64,000 bases of DNA from Catenulispora sp. EB89 (GTDB taxonomy: Bacteria; Actinomycetota; Actinomycetes; Streptomycetales; Catenulisporaceae), in the NCBI RefSeq assembly GCF_041261445.1, contig NZ_JBGCCU010000003.1:372001-436000 (forward strand), in the 5' to 3' direction. The notes beneath the pieces were generated by a model that was not told the DNA's origin, ran no database searches, and saw only the letters and a program-made list of their open reading frames with translations. The stretch's first letter is position 1. Each line of letters starts with the position of its first letter. Made by a program: the position numbers and the translations under genes. Shown one piece after another: positions 52,960 through 62,006 of the stretch.

Positions 52960-54387
52960 CACCAGGAACAAGGCGATTCCGACGCCGATCATGATCCAGG
53001 CGATCAGGTGCACACCGTGGTCGGTGACGCTGGTATGGAAGACCATGCCGGTGATGGCCGAGGACGCGATCGAGCCGACGTAGCCGAAGGTGCGCAGGAG
53101 TCCGGCGGCGGTGCCGAGCTGGTCGGCGGGCGCCTGCGCGTACAGGGCGGTCTGGTTGCCGGCGGCGGCGAAGCCCATGACGAGGCCGAAGACGAGCGTG
53201 AGGATCACGACCCAGCCGATCCACGCGGAGGCGCTGAGGATCAGCGTGCCGGCCGCGCCGATGAGGCAGGCGACCGCGGCGGCGATGACGGGGGCGCGGA
53301 CCAGGTTGCGGCGGGACACCGGCGAGACGATCACGCCGGAGATCAGCGTCATGGGCAGCAGGATGAGCCCGGCTTGGGTCTCGCTGAGGCCGCGCACGCC
53401 TTCGACCCACTGGGTGATCCCGTACAAGACCACGTACAAGCACAGCATCGCCAGGCCGAAGCGCAGGTAGGTGCGCGCGAGCGCCTTGTTCGACGCGAGC
53501 ATCCGCACGTCGAGGAACGGGGTCGCGGCGCGGAGTTCCCAGAGCACCAGCGCGATCCACAGGGCTATGGATATGCCGAGCAGGTACCAGTGCGTCGTCG
53601 GAAGGGAGAACAGGAACAACAGCAACGCGATCATCGCGGCGGCGAATCCGGCGATGCCGGCGACGTCGAGGCGGACGGCCACGTCGCGCCAGCGGAGCGG
53701 GCGCTGGAGCGGGCCGTCGGGCGAGACCCAAGTGAGTGTCGCGGCCAGCGCGATCAGGGCGACCGGGACGTTGACGAAGAACACCGAGCGCCAGCCGAGC
53801 GCGCCGACCAGGGCGCCGCCGATCGGCAGGCCGAGCGACGCGGTGGCGATCCCGGCGATCTGCAGGCCGCCGAGCACGCCGCCCGGCGGGGCGGCGAGGC
53901 CGGCGTCTCGGGCCCGGTGGCGGATCAGGAGCATCGCGGTCGGATAGGCGCAGGAGGTGCCGAGGCCTATCAGGACCCTGCTGACGAGCAGGGTGAGCAG
54001 GTCCTGGGCGAAGCCGCCGACCAGGCCGCCGACGGCGACCAGGAGGATCCCGGCCAGGAACACCCGGCGCGGGCCGAAGACCTCGGCGGCCTTGCCGGCG
54101 GTCGGCTGTGCGATGGCGCTGGCCAGGTAGAGAGCGGTGACCAGGGCCGCGGTCTGGCCGATCGGGACGCCGACGCCGTGCGCGATCGGCAGGAGCGCGG
54201 TGGCTATCAGGGAGCTGTTGATCGGGTTGAGAGCCGAGCCGAGGAAGAGCGGGGTGGTGAAGCGCCAGGAGAAGGCGTTGTGCTGTTGAGAGTGCGGCGA
54301 CGGCGTGTGCGGTGCGTGCGGTGCCTGCAGTGCGTGCGATGCGTGCGGTGCGTGCGTGGAGGCACGGGCCTCGGAGGAGGCGGACAT
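52918..54387 (-). CDS. MFS multidrug exporter with His-rich N-terminus
   Basis: 489 residues. The N-terminal ~36 residues are an Ala/Pro/His repeat (units like HAPHASHALQAPHAP) encoded by tgcgtgcgg repeats, which may bind metal or be filler. MFS drug-exporter core (LYLASAIAQPTAGKAAEVFGPRRVF, ISRVLIGLG-like motif C), about 14 helices. MarR lies 32 bp upstream on the same strand, so MarR-MFS is an operon. Its 3' end overlaps the SpoIIE gene. Confidence 0.88.
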   Translation of the reverse strand: MSASSEARASTHAPHASHALQAPHAPHTPSPHSQQHNAFSWRFTTPLFLGSALNPINSSLIATALLPIAHGVGVPIGQTAALVTALYLASAIAQPTAGKAAEVFGPRRVFLAGILLVAVGGLVGGFAQDLLTLLVSRVLIGLGTSCAYPTAMLLIRHRARDAGLAAPPGGVLGGLQIAGIATASLGLPIGGALVGALGWRSVFFVNVPVALIALAATLTWVSPDGPLQRPLRWRDVAVRLDVAGIAGFAAAMIALLLFLFSLPTTHWYLLGISIALWIALVLWELRAATPFLDVRMLASNKALARTYLRFGLAMLCLYVVLYGITQWVEGVRGLSETQAGLILLPMTLISGVIVSPVSRRNLVRAPVIAAAVACLIGAAGTLILSASAWIGWVVILTLVFGLVMGFAAAGNQTALYAQAPADQLGTAAGLLRTFGYVGSIASSAITGMVFHTSVTDHGVHLIAWIMIGVGIALFLVSVLDRSLPRKTVV

Positions 54388-54419
54388 GGCGACTCCGGAT
54401 GTGCGAGGTGGGAGCTGTG

Positions 54420-54881
54420 TCAGAGCAGCTCCGCGAGGCGCTCGATGAGCGGGGCGGCGACGGAGAGGATCTCGACCTCGGCGTCGGTGAACGACTCCTC
54501 CAGGATCGCGGTGACCTTGTCGGACACGGCGTTGCGCCCGGAGTGCACGGCGGCCAGGCCCTCCGGGGTCAGGCTCAGGATCGACTGGCGCGCGTCGTTG
54601 GCGTCCGCGCTGCGCGCCACCAGGCCGAGCTTCTCCAGGCTGGAGACCGTCGCCCCCATCGCCTGCGGCGTGATCTGCTCGCGCCGGGCCAGGCCGGTGG
54701 TGGTCATCGGACCGAGCCGGTCGAGCCGGGACAGGGCGGTGAGCTGCGGGTTGGTCAGCTCCCCGTGCGCGGCGGCCTCCTGCGCGCGGCGCTTGAAGGC
54801 GCCGATGGCGATGCGGAGGCGGTTGGCCGTGTCGCGGCGCGGGTCCGGTGCGGCGGGGGTTGAGGACGGGGCTTCGTTCAC
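54420..54881 (-). CDS. MarR-family regulator of the MFS exporter
   Basis: 153 residues from GTG 54881. Winged helix: LTALSRLDRLGPMTTTGLARREQITPQAMGATVSSLEKLGLV, then the wing with DARQSILSLT. It is the first gene of the MarR-MFS operon. A well-placed promoter puts the transcript start at or next to the GTG, and inverted repeats overlap that promoter, so autorepression relieved by a drug is expected. Confidence 0.9.
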   Translation of the reverse strand: MNEAPSSTPAAPDPRRDTANRLRIAIGAFKRRAQEAAAHGELTNPQLTALSRLDRLGPMTTTGLARREQITPQAMGATVSSLEKLGLVARSADANDARQSILSLTPEGLAAVHSGRNAVSDKVTAILEESFTDAEVEILSVAAPLIERLAELL

Positions 54882-54921
54882 GATGTTCAGTCTAGACTTA
54901 ACAGTTTGGGTTTACAAGTCT
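54882..54921 (-). promoter_or_regulatory. Leaderless promoter and operator of the MarR-MFS operon
   Basis: Read on the minus strand: -35 TTGTAA (54917-54912), 17 bp, -10 TAGACT (54894-54889), seven bases to GTG 54881. The 10-bp palindrome AGTCTAGACT (54889-54898) covers the -10, and AGACTT/AAGTCT arms (about 54894-54921) flank the spacer. Confidence 0.65.
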
Positions 54922-54995
54922 GGCCTTCGTATCTTCGCCACCCGAACGGTGCCCCCGGCGTGCCGCCGCACGCGGACCGGCGGATCGTGCCGACT

Positions 54996-55244
54996 GTGAG
55001 CCGCTACACGTATGAACTCGCCCGCGACCGGGATCTGGACGCGGACAGCACCGAGGACCAGTTCTGGCACGTCGTGCGCGTCGACGACGCCGACGACCCG
55101 CCGCATCTGCACACGTTGTGCAACCGCACGCTGCTGGAGCCGGTGACGCGGTGGCGGGACTACTCGGTCGAGCGGATGGTCGACATCATCTGCCACCAGT
55201 GCCTGACCGGGTACGTCGCGGAGGCGGGGAGCCAGGCGGCGTGA
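54996..55244 (+). CDS. Small protein with Cys/His metal-binding-like cluster
   Basis: 82 residues from GTG 54996 (an in-frame ATG at 54906 would lengthen it by 30 but lies inside the MarR promoter). Acidic N-terminal half (YELARDRDLDADSTEDQFWHVV), then HLHTLC and IICHQCLTGYV, which could form a small zinc site. No ribosome site is obvious. Conserved hypothetical type; function unknown. Confidence 0.55.
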   Translation: MSRYTYELARDRDLDADSTEDQFWHVVRVDDADDPPHLHTLCNRTLLEPVTRWRDYSVERMVDIICHQCLTGYVAEAGSQAA

Positions 55245-55283
55245 CGCCTGCGGGCTGTCCTCGCTGGGACCTAGAATCCGCGC

Positions 55284-58200
55284 GTGAACGATCCCTTTGA
55301 GACAGCAGCGATCCGGGCCCGGGTGCTGGAGGCGTGGGTGGCCTCGCCCGTGCGCTTCCGTGAGGACGCCAACCTGGAGGAGGACCTGGTCCTCGGCGGG
55401 TACCGGGACCGCGTGGTCGTGGAGTTGGCGCAGAACGCGGCCGACGCCGCCCTGCGGGCCGGTGTGCCCGGACGGCTGCGGTTGACGCTGGCCGGGCAGA
55501 CGCTGACCGCGGCCAATGTCGGCGCGCCGCTGGACGCGGACGGGGTGACCGGGCTTTCCACGCTGCGGGCCTCGGGCAAGGTCGGGGATGCGGGGTTGGA
55601 GGGTTCTAGGGCTGAGGGTTCAGCGGCTGAGGGCTCGGCAGCTGAGGGCTCGGCGGCGGCAGCGGCTGCCGCGACCGCGGCGGCTTCCCCGGTCGGGCGC
55701 TTCGGCGTCGGCTTCGCCGCCGTCCTCGCGGTCTGCGACGCGCCGTCGATGCTGTCCCGCGACGGCAGCGTCCGCTTCTCGGCCGCCGACGCGCGCCGGG
55801 AAGTGGAGCGTGCCGCCGAGAAGAGCGCGGGGCTCCAGGCCGAACTGGCGCGGCGCGACGGCCGGACCCCGGTGCTGCGGCTGCCGTTCCCGATCGACGA
55901 GCAGCCGCCGCCGGGCTTCGACACCGCCGCGGTCCTGCCGCTGCGCGACGACGCGGCCCGCAAGCTCGTCGCCCACCTGCTGGCCGGCCTGGACGACGCG
56001 CTGCTGCTGGCGCTGCCGTCGCTGTCGGAGATCGTCGTGGACGTCGACGGGGACGTGCGCCGGCTGGCCGCGACGCGCGACGCGGACGGCGTGTGCACCA
56101 TCGCCGACGGCTCGAAGGAGTCGCGCTGGCGGACCGTCACGGCGAGCGGGCGGATAACGCCGGAGCTGCTGGCGGACCGGCCGACCGAGGAGCGCGCGCG
56201 GCCGAGCTGGGCGCTGACGTGGGCGGTGCCGTGCGACGCGGCCGAGGAGCCGCGCCGGCCGGCGACGCTTCCGGTGTTCCACGGCCCGACGCCGACGGAC
56301 GAGCCGTTGGGCCTGCCGGCGCTGCTGATCGCGACGCTGCCGCTGGATCCGACGCGGCGGCGGCTGGCGCCGGGGGCGTTGACCGAGTTCTTGTTGGACC
56401 GGGCCGCCGACGCCTATGCGGCGCTGGTGCGGGACTGGCCGGCGAAGACGCCGGGGCTGCTGCGGCTCGTCCCGGGGCCGATCGCGGACGGCCCGGTCGA
56501 CGCCGAGTTGCGGCGGCGGATCGTCGCGTTGCTGGGGCAGACGGCCATCCTGCCGGCGGCGGCTGCTCCGGAAGCGGGCGTTTCGGAAGCGGGCGTTTCG
56601 GAAGCGGGCGTTTCGGAAGCGGATCCTGAGACCGGCAACATGGTGGCTGCCGACGCGGGTCCCGAGCTTCTGGTCCCGCGCAACGCCGTGTTCCTCAGCC
56701 CGAACTCCGAAGCCCTCGTCGCAGCACTCGAAGACGTGATCCCGGGGCTGCTGCCGGCCGGGTTCGAGCGGGACCAGGCGGCGCTGTCCACGCTCGGCGT
56801 GCGCGGCATCGGCCTCGGGGACGTGGTGGAGGCCGTCGCCGGGCTCGACCGGCGGCCGGAGTGGTGGGCCGCGCTGTACACGGCGCTGGACGCGGTCTCC
56901 GGCGACGATCCGCTGGCGTTCGACGCGCTGTCGGCGCTGCCGGTCCCGCTGACCGACGGCCGTACGGTGCGCGGGCCGCGGGGCACGCTGCGTCCGGCCA
57001 CCGGCCTGGACGACGCCACGCTCGCCGCGCTCACGCCGCTCGGGCTGCGGGTCATCCACCCGCACGCGCTCGGCGACGGCGCGCGGCTGCTGGAGCGGCT
57101 GGGCGCGCAGCCTGCCGAGCCCCGGGTGATGCTGGCCGATCCGGCGGTGGAACAGGCGGTGGAGGCCGCGTACGACCCGGTGCCGCTCGGCGACGACGCG
57201 TCGTCCGATCCGGTGGCCGTGGCCGAGGCGGTGCTGGCGCTGGTGCGGGCCGCCGATCCGCGGCCGGGCGAGCGGTTCGGCCTGGGACGTCTGCTGCTGC
57301 CCGAGGCCGACGGCGGTCTGACCCCGGCCGGGGAGCTGCTGGTGCCGGACTCGGCGCTGGCGGGGATCGTCGATCCCGAGCTGTACGGGTTCGTGGCCGG
57401 CGAGTGGGTCTCGCGCTGGGGCGCGACCGTCCTGCACGCGGCCGGCGTCCCCGATGGGTTCCCGGTGCTGCGGGACACCGACGTGCTGCTCGACCCGGAC
57501 ACGCTCGACGACGAGCTGGCGGAGCTGGAAGGGTTCGAGGACTGGGCCGAGCACGTGGAGTCGGTGTGTCCGCCGGATTCTGCACCGGTGGTGCTCGCCG
57601 AGCTGGCGGCCGTCACCGGGCTGGAGACGGTGCGGCCGGAGGCCTGGCCGCAGGCGCTGGAGCTGCTGGCGCGCACGCCGGCGCTGCGTCAGGCGGTGCT
57701 CCGGCCGGCGCGGCTGTCCCTGGCCGACGGCGGCAAGCTGACGGTGCCCTCAGCGACGGCGTGGTGGCTGGGCCGCACACCGGTCCTGGCCGACAAGTGC
57801 CCGGCCGACCTGGTCGCCGGCGACGACACCGCCCTGGCAGGACTCTACGATCCGCTGGACCCCGCCGACGCCGGCGCCCTCGCCAACGACCCGGAGTTCC
57901 TGACGGCACTGGGCGTCAAGACCACGGCGCTGGAGCTGCTGGCCGCCGCCGGCGGTCCGGACGAACTGCTGGACCGCCTCGCCGACCCGGACCGGACGGT
58001 GACCAGGAGCCAGCTCACGGACCTGTACTGCACCCTGGCCGAGATCCCCGCCGACCGGGTGTCCCCGCCGGACCACCTGCGCGCCACCCTGGACGGCGAA
58101 CTGGTGGTGGCCGACGCGGACGACGTGGTGGTCGTGGACGCCCCGGACCTGCTCCCGCTACTGGCCGGCCGACCCTACCTGCCGATCCCCCTCCGGCACG

Positions 58201-58541
58201 CCACCGCCCTGGCCGACCTCCTGGACCTGGACCTAGCCTCGGAGGTGATAGACGCGGGCGTCGACGAACCCGGCGAGATCCGCGACGTCCCGGACGCGGT
58301 CAGGGCCCTGCTCCCCGACGCGCCGAGCACCTACGTCGAGCACGACGACCTGATCCTCGCCGACGGCACGGAGGTCGACTGGCGCGTCGCGGACGGCGTG
58401 GTGCACACCTCCACGTTCGACGGCCTGGCGCGCGGCCTGGCCTGGGCCGCCGGGCGGTGGGACCAGCGGCACCTGGTGTCAGCGATGCTCGCGGAGCCGG
58501 AGCGGACGGCGGATCTGCTGGTGGAGGTGGACTTCGAGTAG
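55284..58541 (+). CDS. Sacsin/Hsp90-like GHKL ATPase protein
   Basis: 1085 residues from GTG 55284. The N-terminal GHKL domain shows the N-box VVVELAQNAADAALRAG (about 46-62), the G1-like ANVGAPLDADGV and the G2 GRFGVGFAAVL (about 137-147). This is the sacsin-type Hsp90-like ATPase arrangement found in many actinomycete proteins. An Ala/Ser/Glu/Gly repeat (EGSAA units) is inserted just before G2, in the ATP-lid position. The remaining ~850 residues are mixed alpha/beta and highly acidic (many Leu-Asp-Pro-Asp motifs), with a second repeat of EAGVS units near 430-447. Possible chaperone or signalling scaffold; function unproven. Confidence 0.83.
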   Translation: MNDPFETAAIRARVLEAWVASPVRFREDANLEEDLVLGGYRDRVVVELAQNAADAALRAGVPGRLRLTLAGQTLTAANVGAPLDADGVTGLSTLRASGKVGDAGLEGSRAEGSAAEGSAAEGSAAAAAAATAAASPVGRFGVGFAAVLAVCDAPSMLSRDGSVRFSAADARREVERAAEKSAGLQAELARRDGRTPVLRLPFPIDEQPPPGFDTAAVLPLRDDAARKLVAHLLAGLDDALLLALPSLSEIVVDVDGDVRRLAATRDADGVCTIADGSKESRWRTVTASGRITPELLADRPTEERARPSWALTWAVPCDAAEEPRRPATLPVFHGPTPTDEPLGLPALLIATLPLDPTRRRLAPGALTEFLLDRAADAYAALVRDWPAKTPGLLRLVPGPIADGPVDAELRRRIVALLGQTAILPAAAAPEAGVSEAGVSEAGVSEADPETGNMVAADAGPELLVPRNAVFLSPNSEALVAALEDVIPGLLPAGFERDQAALSTLGVRGIGLGDVVEAVAGLDRRPEWWAALYTALDAVSGDDPLAFDALSALPVPLTDGRTVRGPRGTLRPATGLDDATLAALTPLGLRVIHPHALGDGARLLERLGAQPAEPRVMLADPAVEQAVEAAYDPVPLGDDASSDPVAVAEAVLALVRAADPRPGERFGLGRLLLPEADGGLTPAGELLVPDSALAGIVDPELYGFVAGEWVSRWGATVLHAAGVPDGFPVLRDTDVLLDPDTLDDELAELEGFEDWAEHVESVCPPDSAPVVLAELAAVTGLETVRPEAWPQALELLARTPALRQAVLRPARLSLADGGKLTVPSATAWWLGRTPVLADKCPADLVAGDDTALAGLYDPLDPADAGALANDPEFLTALGVKTTALELLAAAGGPDELLDRLADPDRTVTRSQLTDLYCTLAEIPADRVSPPDHLRATLDGELVVADADDVVVVDAPDLLPLLAGRPYLPIPLRHATALADLLDLDLASEVIDAGVDEPGEIRDVPDAVRALLPDAPSTYVEHDDLILADGTEVDWRVADGVVHTSTFDGLARGLAWAAGRWDQRHLVSAMLAEPERTADLLVEVDFE
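55598..55690. repeat. Repeat tract in the ATP-lid region of the GHKL gene
   Basis: About four imperfect ~15-bp units (gctgagggctcggca-like) followed by gcg/gct runs, encoding EGSAA repeats and poly-Ala. Confidence 0.75.
56570..56626. repeat. 15-bp tandem repeat in the GHKL gene
   Basis: Four copies of ggaagcgggcgtttc (the last diverging) encode EAGVS repeats, in frame. Confidence 0.85.
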
Positions 58542-59149
58542 GGCGCCGGTTGGCGCGGGGCTGCGGCGAGCTGTTCGGTCGCAGCCTCGCATGCCAGGAG
58601 CCTTACACGCTCGCACGCATGCCCTGCGAGCAATGCCGAAGCCCTGCACCGCCGCACGCCGCGCAGCCTCACCCGACACGCAGCTCACGCATGCGTGTGC
58701 CTCGCATTGCCGCAGCAGTGCAGCCCGCAGCCATGCGGGTGAGTGGGCAAGCGGCGCTGTAGCCGAACGTGCGCGACCGGCATGCGTCGCGCGGGTGGAC
58801 AGGCGGGAAGTGCTGCGAGCGGGCGCGTGCAGGCCGGCGGTCGTGCGAGCAAGCGGCGCTGCAACCGGACGTGCGTGACCCGCATAGGTCGCGCGGACAG
58901 GCGAGAAGTGCTGCAAGCGGGCGCGTGCAGGCCGGCGGTCGTGCCGGAAGGCGGGGCAAGCGGCGCTGCAACCGGACGTGCGCGACCGGCAGGTGAGCAG
59001 GCAGGCAGTGCTGCGGGCGAGCGGTCGGGCGGCGGCGCCGCCGGGCGCGTGCGGGCAGGCGGGCAAGCGGCGCTGCGGGTGAGGCGGGCGCGTGCGGGCT
59101 GGCAGTCGTGCGAGCAGGCGGCTCTGCGAGCGGGCGCGTGTGCGCGTGC
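58542..59149. other. Convergent intergenic region dominated by a tandem repeat
   Basis: 608 bases between the GHKL stop and the FabF stop. The first 200 bases hold no gene; the rest is the ~105-bp repeat listed separately. Open frames on both strands are Arg/Ala/Pro-rich repeat artefacts without ribosome sites. Confidence 0.65.
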
Positions 59150-59150
59150 T
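58748..59150. repeat. Imperfect ~105-bp tandem repeat, about 3.5 copies
   Basis: The marker caagcggcgct recurs at 58748, 58850, 58957 and 59064 (steps 102, 107, 107). Between markers, ccggacgtgcg, gaccggca/gacccgcat, gaagtgctgc and gcgcgtgcaggccggcggtc recur in order. The later copies decay. Confidence 0.75.
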
Positions 59151-60376
59151 CAAACCCGCGTAAAAGCAACCGTCACGTTGTGCCCCCCGAACCCGAAAGA
59201 GTTCACCAGCGCCGCATCCCAGCGCCCAGCGCGCGGTGCGCCCCGGATCAGGTCGAGCTCGATCTGCGGGTCGGGGTCGTCGAGGTTGCGGATGGCGGGG
59301 GCCAGGCCGTCGCGGAGGCCGTAGGCGGCGGCGAGTGCCGCGAGGGCGCCGGAGGCGCCGAGGAGGTGGCCGGTCATTGATTTGATGGCGCTGATCGCCG
59401 GGTGGGTGCCGATGGTTTCGGTGATGGCCGCCGCTTCTTCGCGGTCGCCGGTGGGGGTCGCGGTGGCGTGCGCTTGGATCAGGCCGATGTCGTTCGGCGA
59501 CAGGGCGGCTTCGCGGAGGGCTGTGCGGATTGCGCGGGCCTGGCCGTCGATGTCGGAGGCGGTGATGTGGCCCGCGTTGGAGGTGATGCCCGCGCCGGCG
59601 ACGGCGGCGATCGGTTGGGCGCCTCGGGCTCGGGCGAACTCGGCGCGCTCCAGGACGAAGACCGCGCCGCCTTCGCCGAGGACCAGGCCGTCGCGGGCGG
59701 TGTCGAAGGGGCGGGAGGCCGACGCCGGGTCGTCGTGGCGCTTGGACAGGACCGTCATCTGGGCGAAGGCGGCCATCGTGAGGGGCAGGACGCAGGCCTC
59801 GGTGCCGCCGGCCACGACCACGTCCGCGCGGTTCAGGCGGATCAGGTCGATGGCCATCGCGAGCGCCTCCGCGCTGGAGGAGCAGGCGCTGACCGGGGTG
59901 CGGGCTCCGGCCTTGGCGCCGAGTTCCATGCTGACCCAGGCGGCGGGTCCGTTGGCCATCATCATCGTGACGGTGAGCGGCGAGACCCGGCGCGGCCCCT
60001 TCTCCTGGAGCGTGGCTTCCTGCTTCAGCAGCGAGGTGACGCCGCCGATGCCGGTCCCGACCACCACCGCCAAGCGCTCCGGATCCACCTCGGGGCGGCC
60101 CGCGTCGGCCCACGCCTCGCGCGCGCTGACCAAGGCGATCTGCTCGCAGCGGTCGAGTCTGCGGGCCTCGACGCGGGACAGCGCCAGATCGGGTTCGCTG
60201 TGCAGTTGCGCGGCGATGCGGACCGGGAGGGGTTCGGCCCACGGCTCCGTCACCGCCGCCACCCCGGACTGTCCGGCCAGCAATGCCGCCCACGTCGACG
60301 GCGCGTCGGCGCCGAGTGGGGTGACGGCGCCGATCCCCGTCACGAAGATCTCGTCGCGCGCTGCGCTGTTGGACAT
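59150..60376 (-). CDS. fabF: Beta-ketoacyl-ACP synthase II-type enzyme
   Basis: 408 residues, AGGAGG eight bases before the ATG. KAS II motifs: VTGIGAVTPLG, active-site Cys in SACSSSAEAL, first catalytic His in QAHATATPTGD, Lys/His in SMTGHLLGASGA and NSFGFGGHN at the end. It condenses malonyl-ACP with acyl-ACP. No ACP, ketoreductase or chain-length factor is adjacent, so it is either a second FabF or belongs to a specialised lipid pathway. A primary fatty acid synthesis operon is not present here. Confidence 0.9.
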   Translation of the reverse strand: MSNSAARDEIFVTGIGAVTPLGADAPSTWAALLAGQSGVAAVTEPWAEPLPVRIAAQLHSEPDLALSRVEARRLDRCEQIALVSAREAWADAGRPEVDPERLAVVVGTGIGGVTSLLKQEATLQEKGPRRVSPLTVTMMMANGPAAWVSMELGAKAGARTPVSACSSSAEALAMAIDLIRLNRADVVVAGGTEACVLPLTMAAFAQMTVLSKRHDDPASASRPFDTARDGLVLGEGGAVFVLERAEFARARGAQPIAAVAGAGITSNAGHITASDIDGQARAIRTALREAALSPNDIGLIQAHATATPTGDREEAAAITETIGTHPAISAIKSMTGHLLGASGALAALAAAYGLRDGLAPAIRNLDDPDPQIELDLIRGAPRAGRWDAALVNSFGFGGHNVTVAFTRV

Positions 60377-60585
60377 CTGCAGGGCCTCCTAGCCGTGGTC
60401 GCGGGCTCGCCCGAGACCGCCGAAAACCAAAGCGACGGCCACCGGCCGCCTGCGAAGAACTCTGTCAGCGATCAACGCGCCGGACGTAGGCTGTGATCTC
60501 CCGAGATGGCAGCGCAGAATTGTGCGTTTCCCACTAAGCACGACGCGGCACAATCGCGCGATACGTGCGCTGTGCAGGCACAACG

Positions 60586-60627
60586 AAAAAGCCGGCCGCC
60601 CGCGCACCTGCGCGAACGGCCAGCTTT
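60586..60627 (-). terminator. Intrinsic terminator of the L,D-transpeptidase gene
   Basis: On the minus strand a GC-rich stem (AAAGC.GGCCG / CGGCC.GCTTT) is followed by a T run (TTTTT); it lies 30 bases past the stop at 60657. Confidence 0.75.
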
Positions 60628-60656
60628 CCCACTACTCAGCTAATGCTCGACCCTGC

Positions 60657-62006
60657 TCACTGCCCGGCGGTCGAAACCCCGGCCGCGGAACCGGAGAGCC
60701 AGGTCTGCCAGCTCTCGTTCCAGTCGGTGTAACCGTTGCCGTTGTGGACCTGGTCCGGCTCCCCGTTGATGGTGACCGGGTCGCCGATGTTGATGAAGTT
60801 GTAGAACCACGTCGCGTCGGCCGGCTTCAGGTGCACGCAGCCGTGCGAGGTGTTGTCGGTGCCGATCTGGGTGTCCCAGCCCGCCGCGTGGACGTACGTG
60901 CCCGAGTCGGTCAGGTGGACGTCGTCGTACACCTTGAGGTCGTAGTACTCGCCGACGCCCGGGGTGCAGCTGAAGCCGGGGACCGAGCAGGACTTCATCT
61001 CGATCATCGGCTGCTTGTCCAGGACCACCATGGTGCCGCCCCACGTGCTGTAGCCGGCCTTGCCGGTGTCGGTGGGGATCTCCTTGATGTCCTTGCCGTC
61101 CTGGTAGACGTGCATGGTGTAGTTCTTCGTGTCCACCACGGCACGCTGGTCGCGGCCGATGGTGAAGCTGAAGTTCTTGTTGTACGAGCCGTACGTGATG
61201 TCGCCGGCCTTCACGCCGTTCAGGTTCATCGCGACCGAGACCTTGGTGCCCGACGCCCAGTAGTTCTGCGGGCGCCAGTCGACCTGGGTCGAGGTGATCC
61301 AGCTCCACGCGCCGTCGACGTGCGGCGTGGTGGTGACCGTCATCGCCTTCTCGACGTTGGCGCGGTCCTTGGAGTTCGGCGGGTTGGTGAAGTTCACCGA
61401 GATCGGCTGGCCGACCCCGACCGTCTCCCCGTCGTCCGGGAAGTAGCTCTGCAGCCCGAGCCGCTTCTGCGGCGTCAGGGTCGTGAACTTCGCCGAGATC
61501 GTCTTCTCGGCGCCGCTGGAGTCCAGCGCCTTGCCGGTCACGGTGTAGCTGCTGGATATGTTCAGCGTCCCGGTGGACGTCCAGGACGAGCCGTCGGCGG
61601 CCAGCGTGCCGGCCACCTTGTCGCCCTTGGTGTCCTGGGCCGTCACCGACTCGATCTTCCCGCCGGCGGCACTGATCTGGATGCCCGACGACGGGTCGGC
61701 GTTCGAGGTGCCGTCGGCCGGCTTGGCGCTGAGCACGAGGGGCGTCGCGGGCGACGAGGACGTCGTCGTCCCCCCTGGCGTGCTGGAGCCGCCTGCCGCG
61801 CCGGCCGGCGCGGAACTCCCGTTGGCGACGGGGTTCATCGCCGACGGCTTGGAGCCCGACGAACTGCCGCAGCCGGCCGCCAGCAGCGTGGCCGCGGCGG
61901 CGACCGCGGTCAGCTGGGCGGCGCGACGCCACGCGGGCCGGACGGTGACGCGGCGGGCGCCGACGGCGACCACCGCAGAACCACCCCGGCCGTGCTCACG
62001 TGCCAC
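60657..62006 (-). CDS. L,D-transpeptidase lipoprotein (YkuD domain)
   Basis: 449 residues from GTG 62006 with AAGGAGG upstream. A lipobox (LLAAGC, Cys about 46) anchors it outside the membrane. A Ser/Thr-rich spacer and two Ig-like domains follow, then the YkuD catalytic domain with HAAGWDTQIGTDNTSHGCVHL (split His and Cys motif). It is the LdtMt2/LppS-type enzyme that makes 3-3 peptidoglycan crosslinks and resists most penicillins. The Trp-rich C-terminal tail is also typical. Confidence 0.93.
   Translation of the reverse strand: MAREHGRGGSAVVAVGARRVTVRPAWRRAAQLTAVAAAATLLAAGCGSSSGSKPSAMNPVANGSSAPAGAAGGSSTPGGTTTSSSPATPLVLSAKPADGTSNADPSSGIQISAAGGKIESVTAQDTKGDKVAGTLAADGSSWTSTGTLNISSSYTVTGKALDSSGAEKTISAKFTTLTPQKRLGLQSYFPDDGETVGVGQPISVNFTNPPNSKDRANVEKAMTVTTTPHVDGAWSWITSTQVDWRPQNYWASGTKVSVAMNLNGVKAGDITYGSYNKNFSFTIGRDQRAVVDTKNYTMHVYQDGKDIKEIPTDTGKAGYSTWGGTMVVLDKQPMIEMKSCSVPGFSCTPGVGEYYDLKVYDDVHLTDSGTYVHAAGWDTQIGTDNTSHGCVHLKPADATWFYNFINIGDPVTINGEPDQVHNGNGYTDWNESWQTWLSGSAAGVSTAGQ

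Noticed and set aside
58748-59150. CRISPR array
   Set aside because: Repeats are long (~105 bp), degenerate and without unique spacers or cas genes.
58669-59169. Minus-strand 166-codon frame with repeated HVRLQRRLP-like units
   Set aside because: It is the translation of the ~105-bp tandem repeat; every frame of that DNA is open and none has a ribosome site.
59150-60376. Type II polyketide cluster
   Set aside because: Only one ketosynthase is present; no chain-length factor, ACP or cyclase is near.
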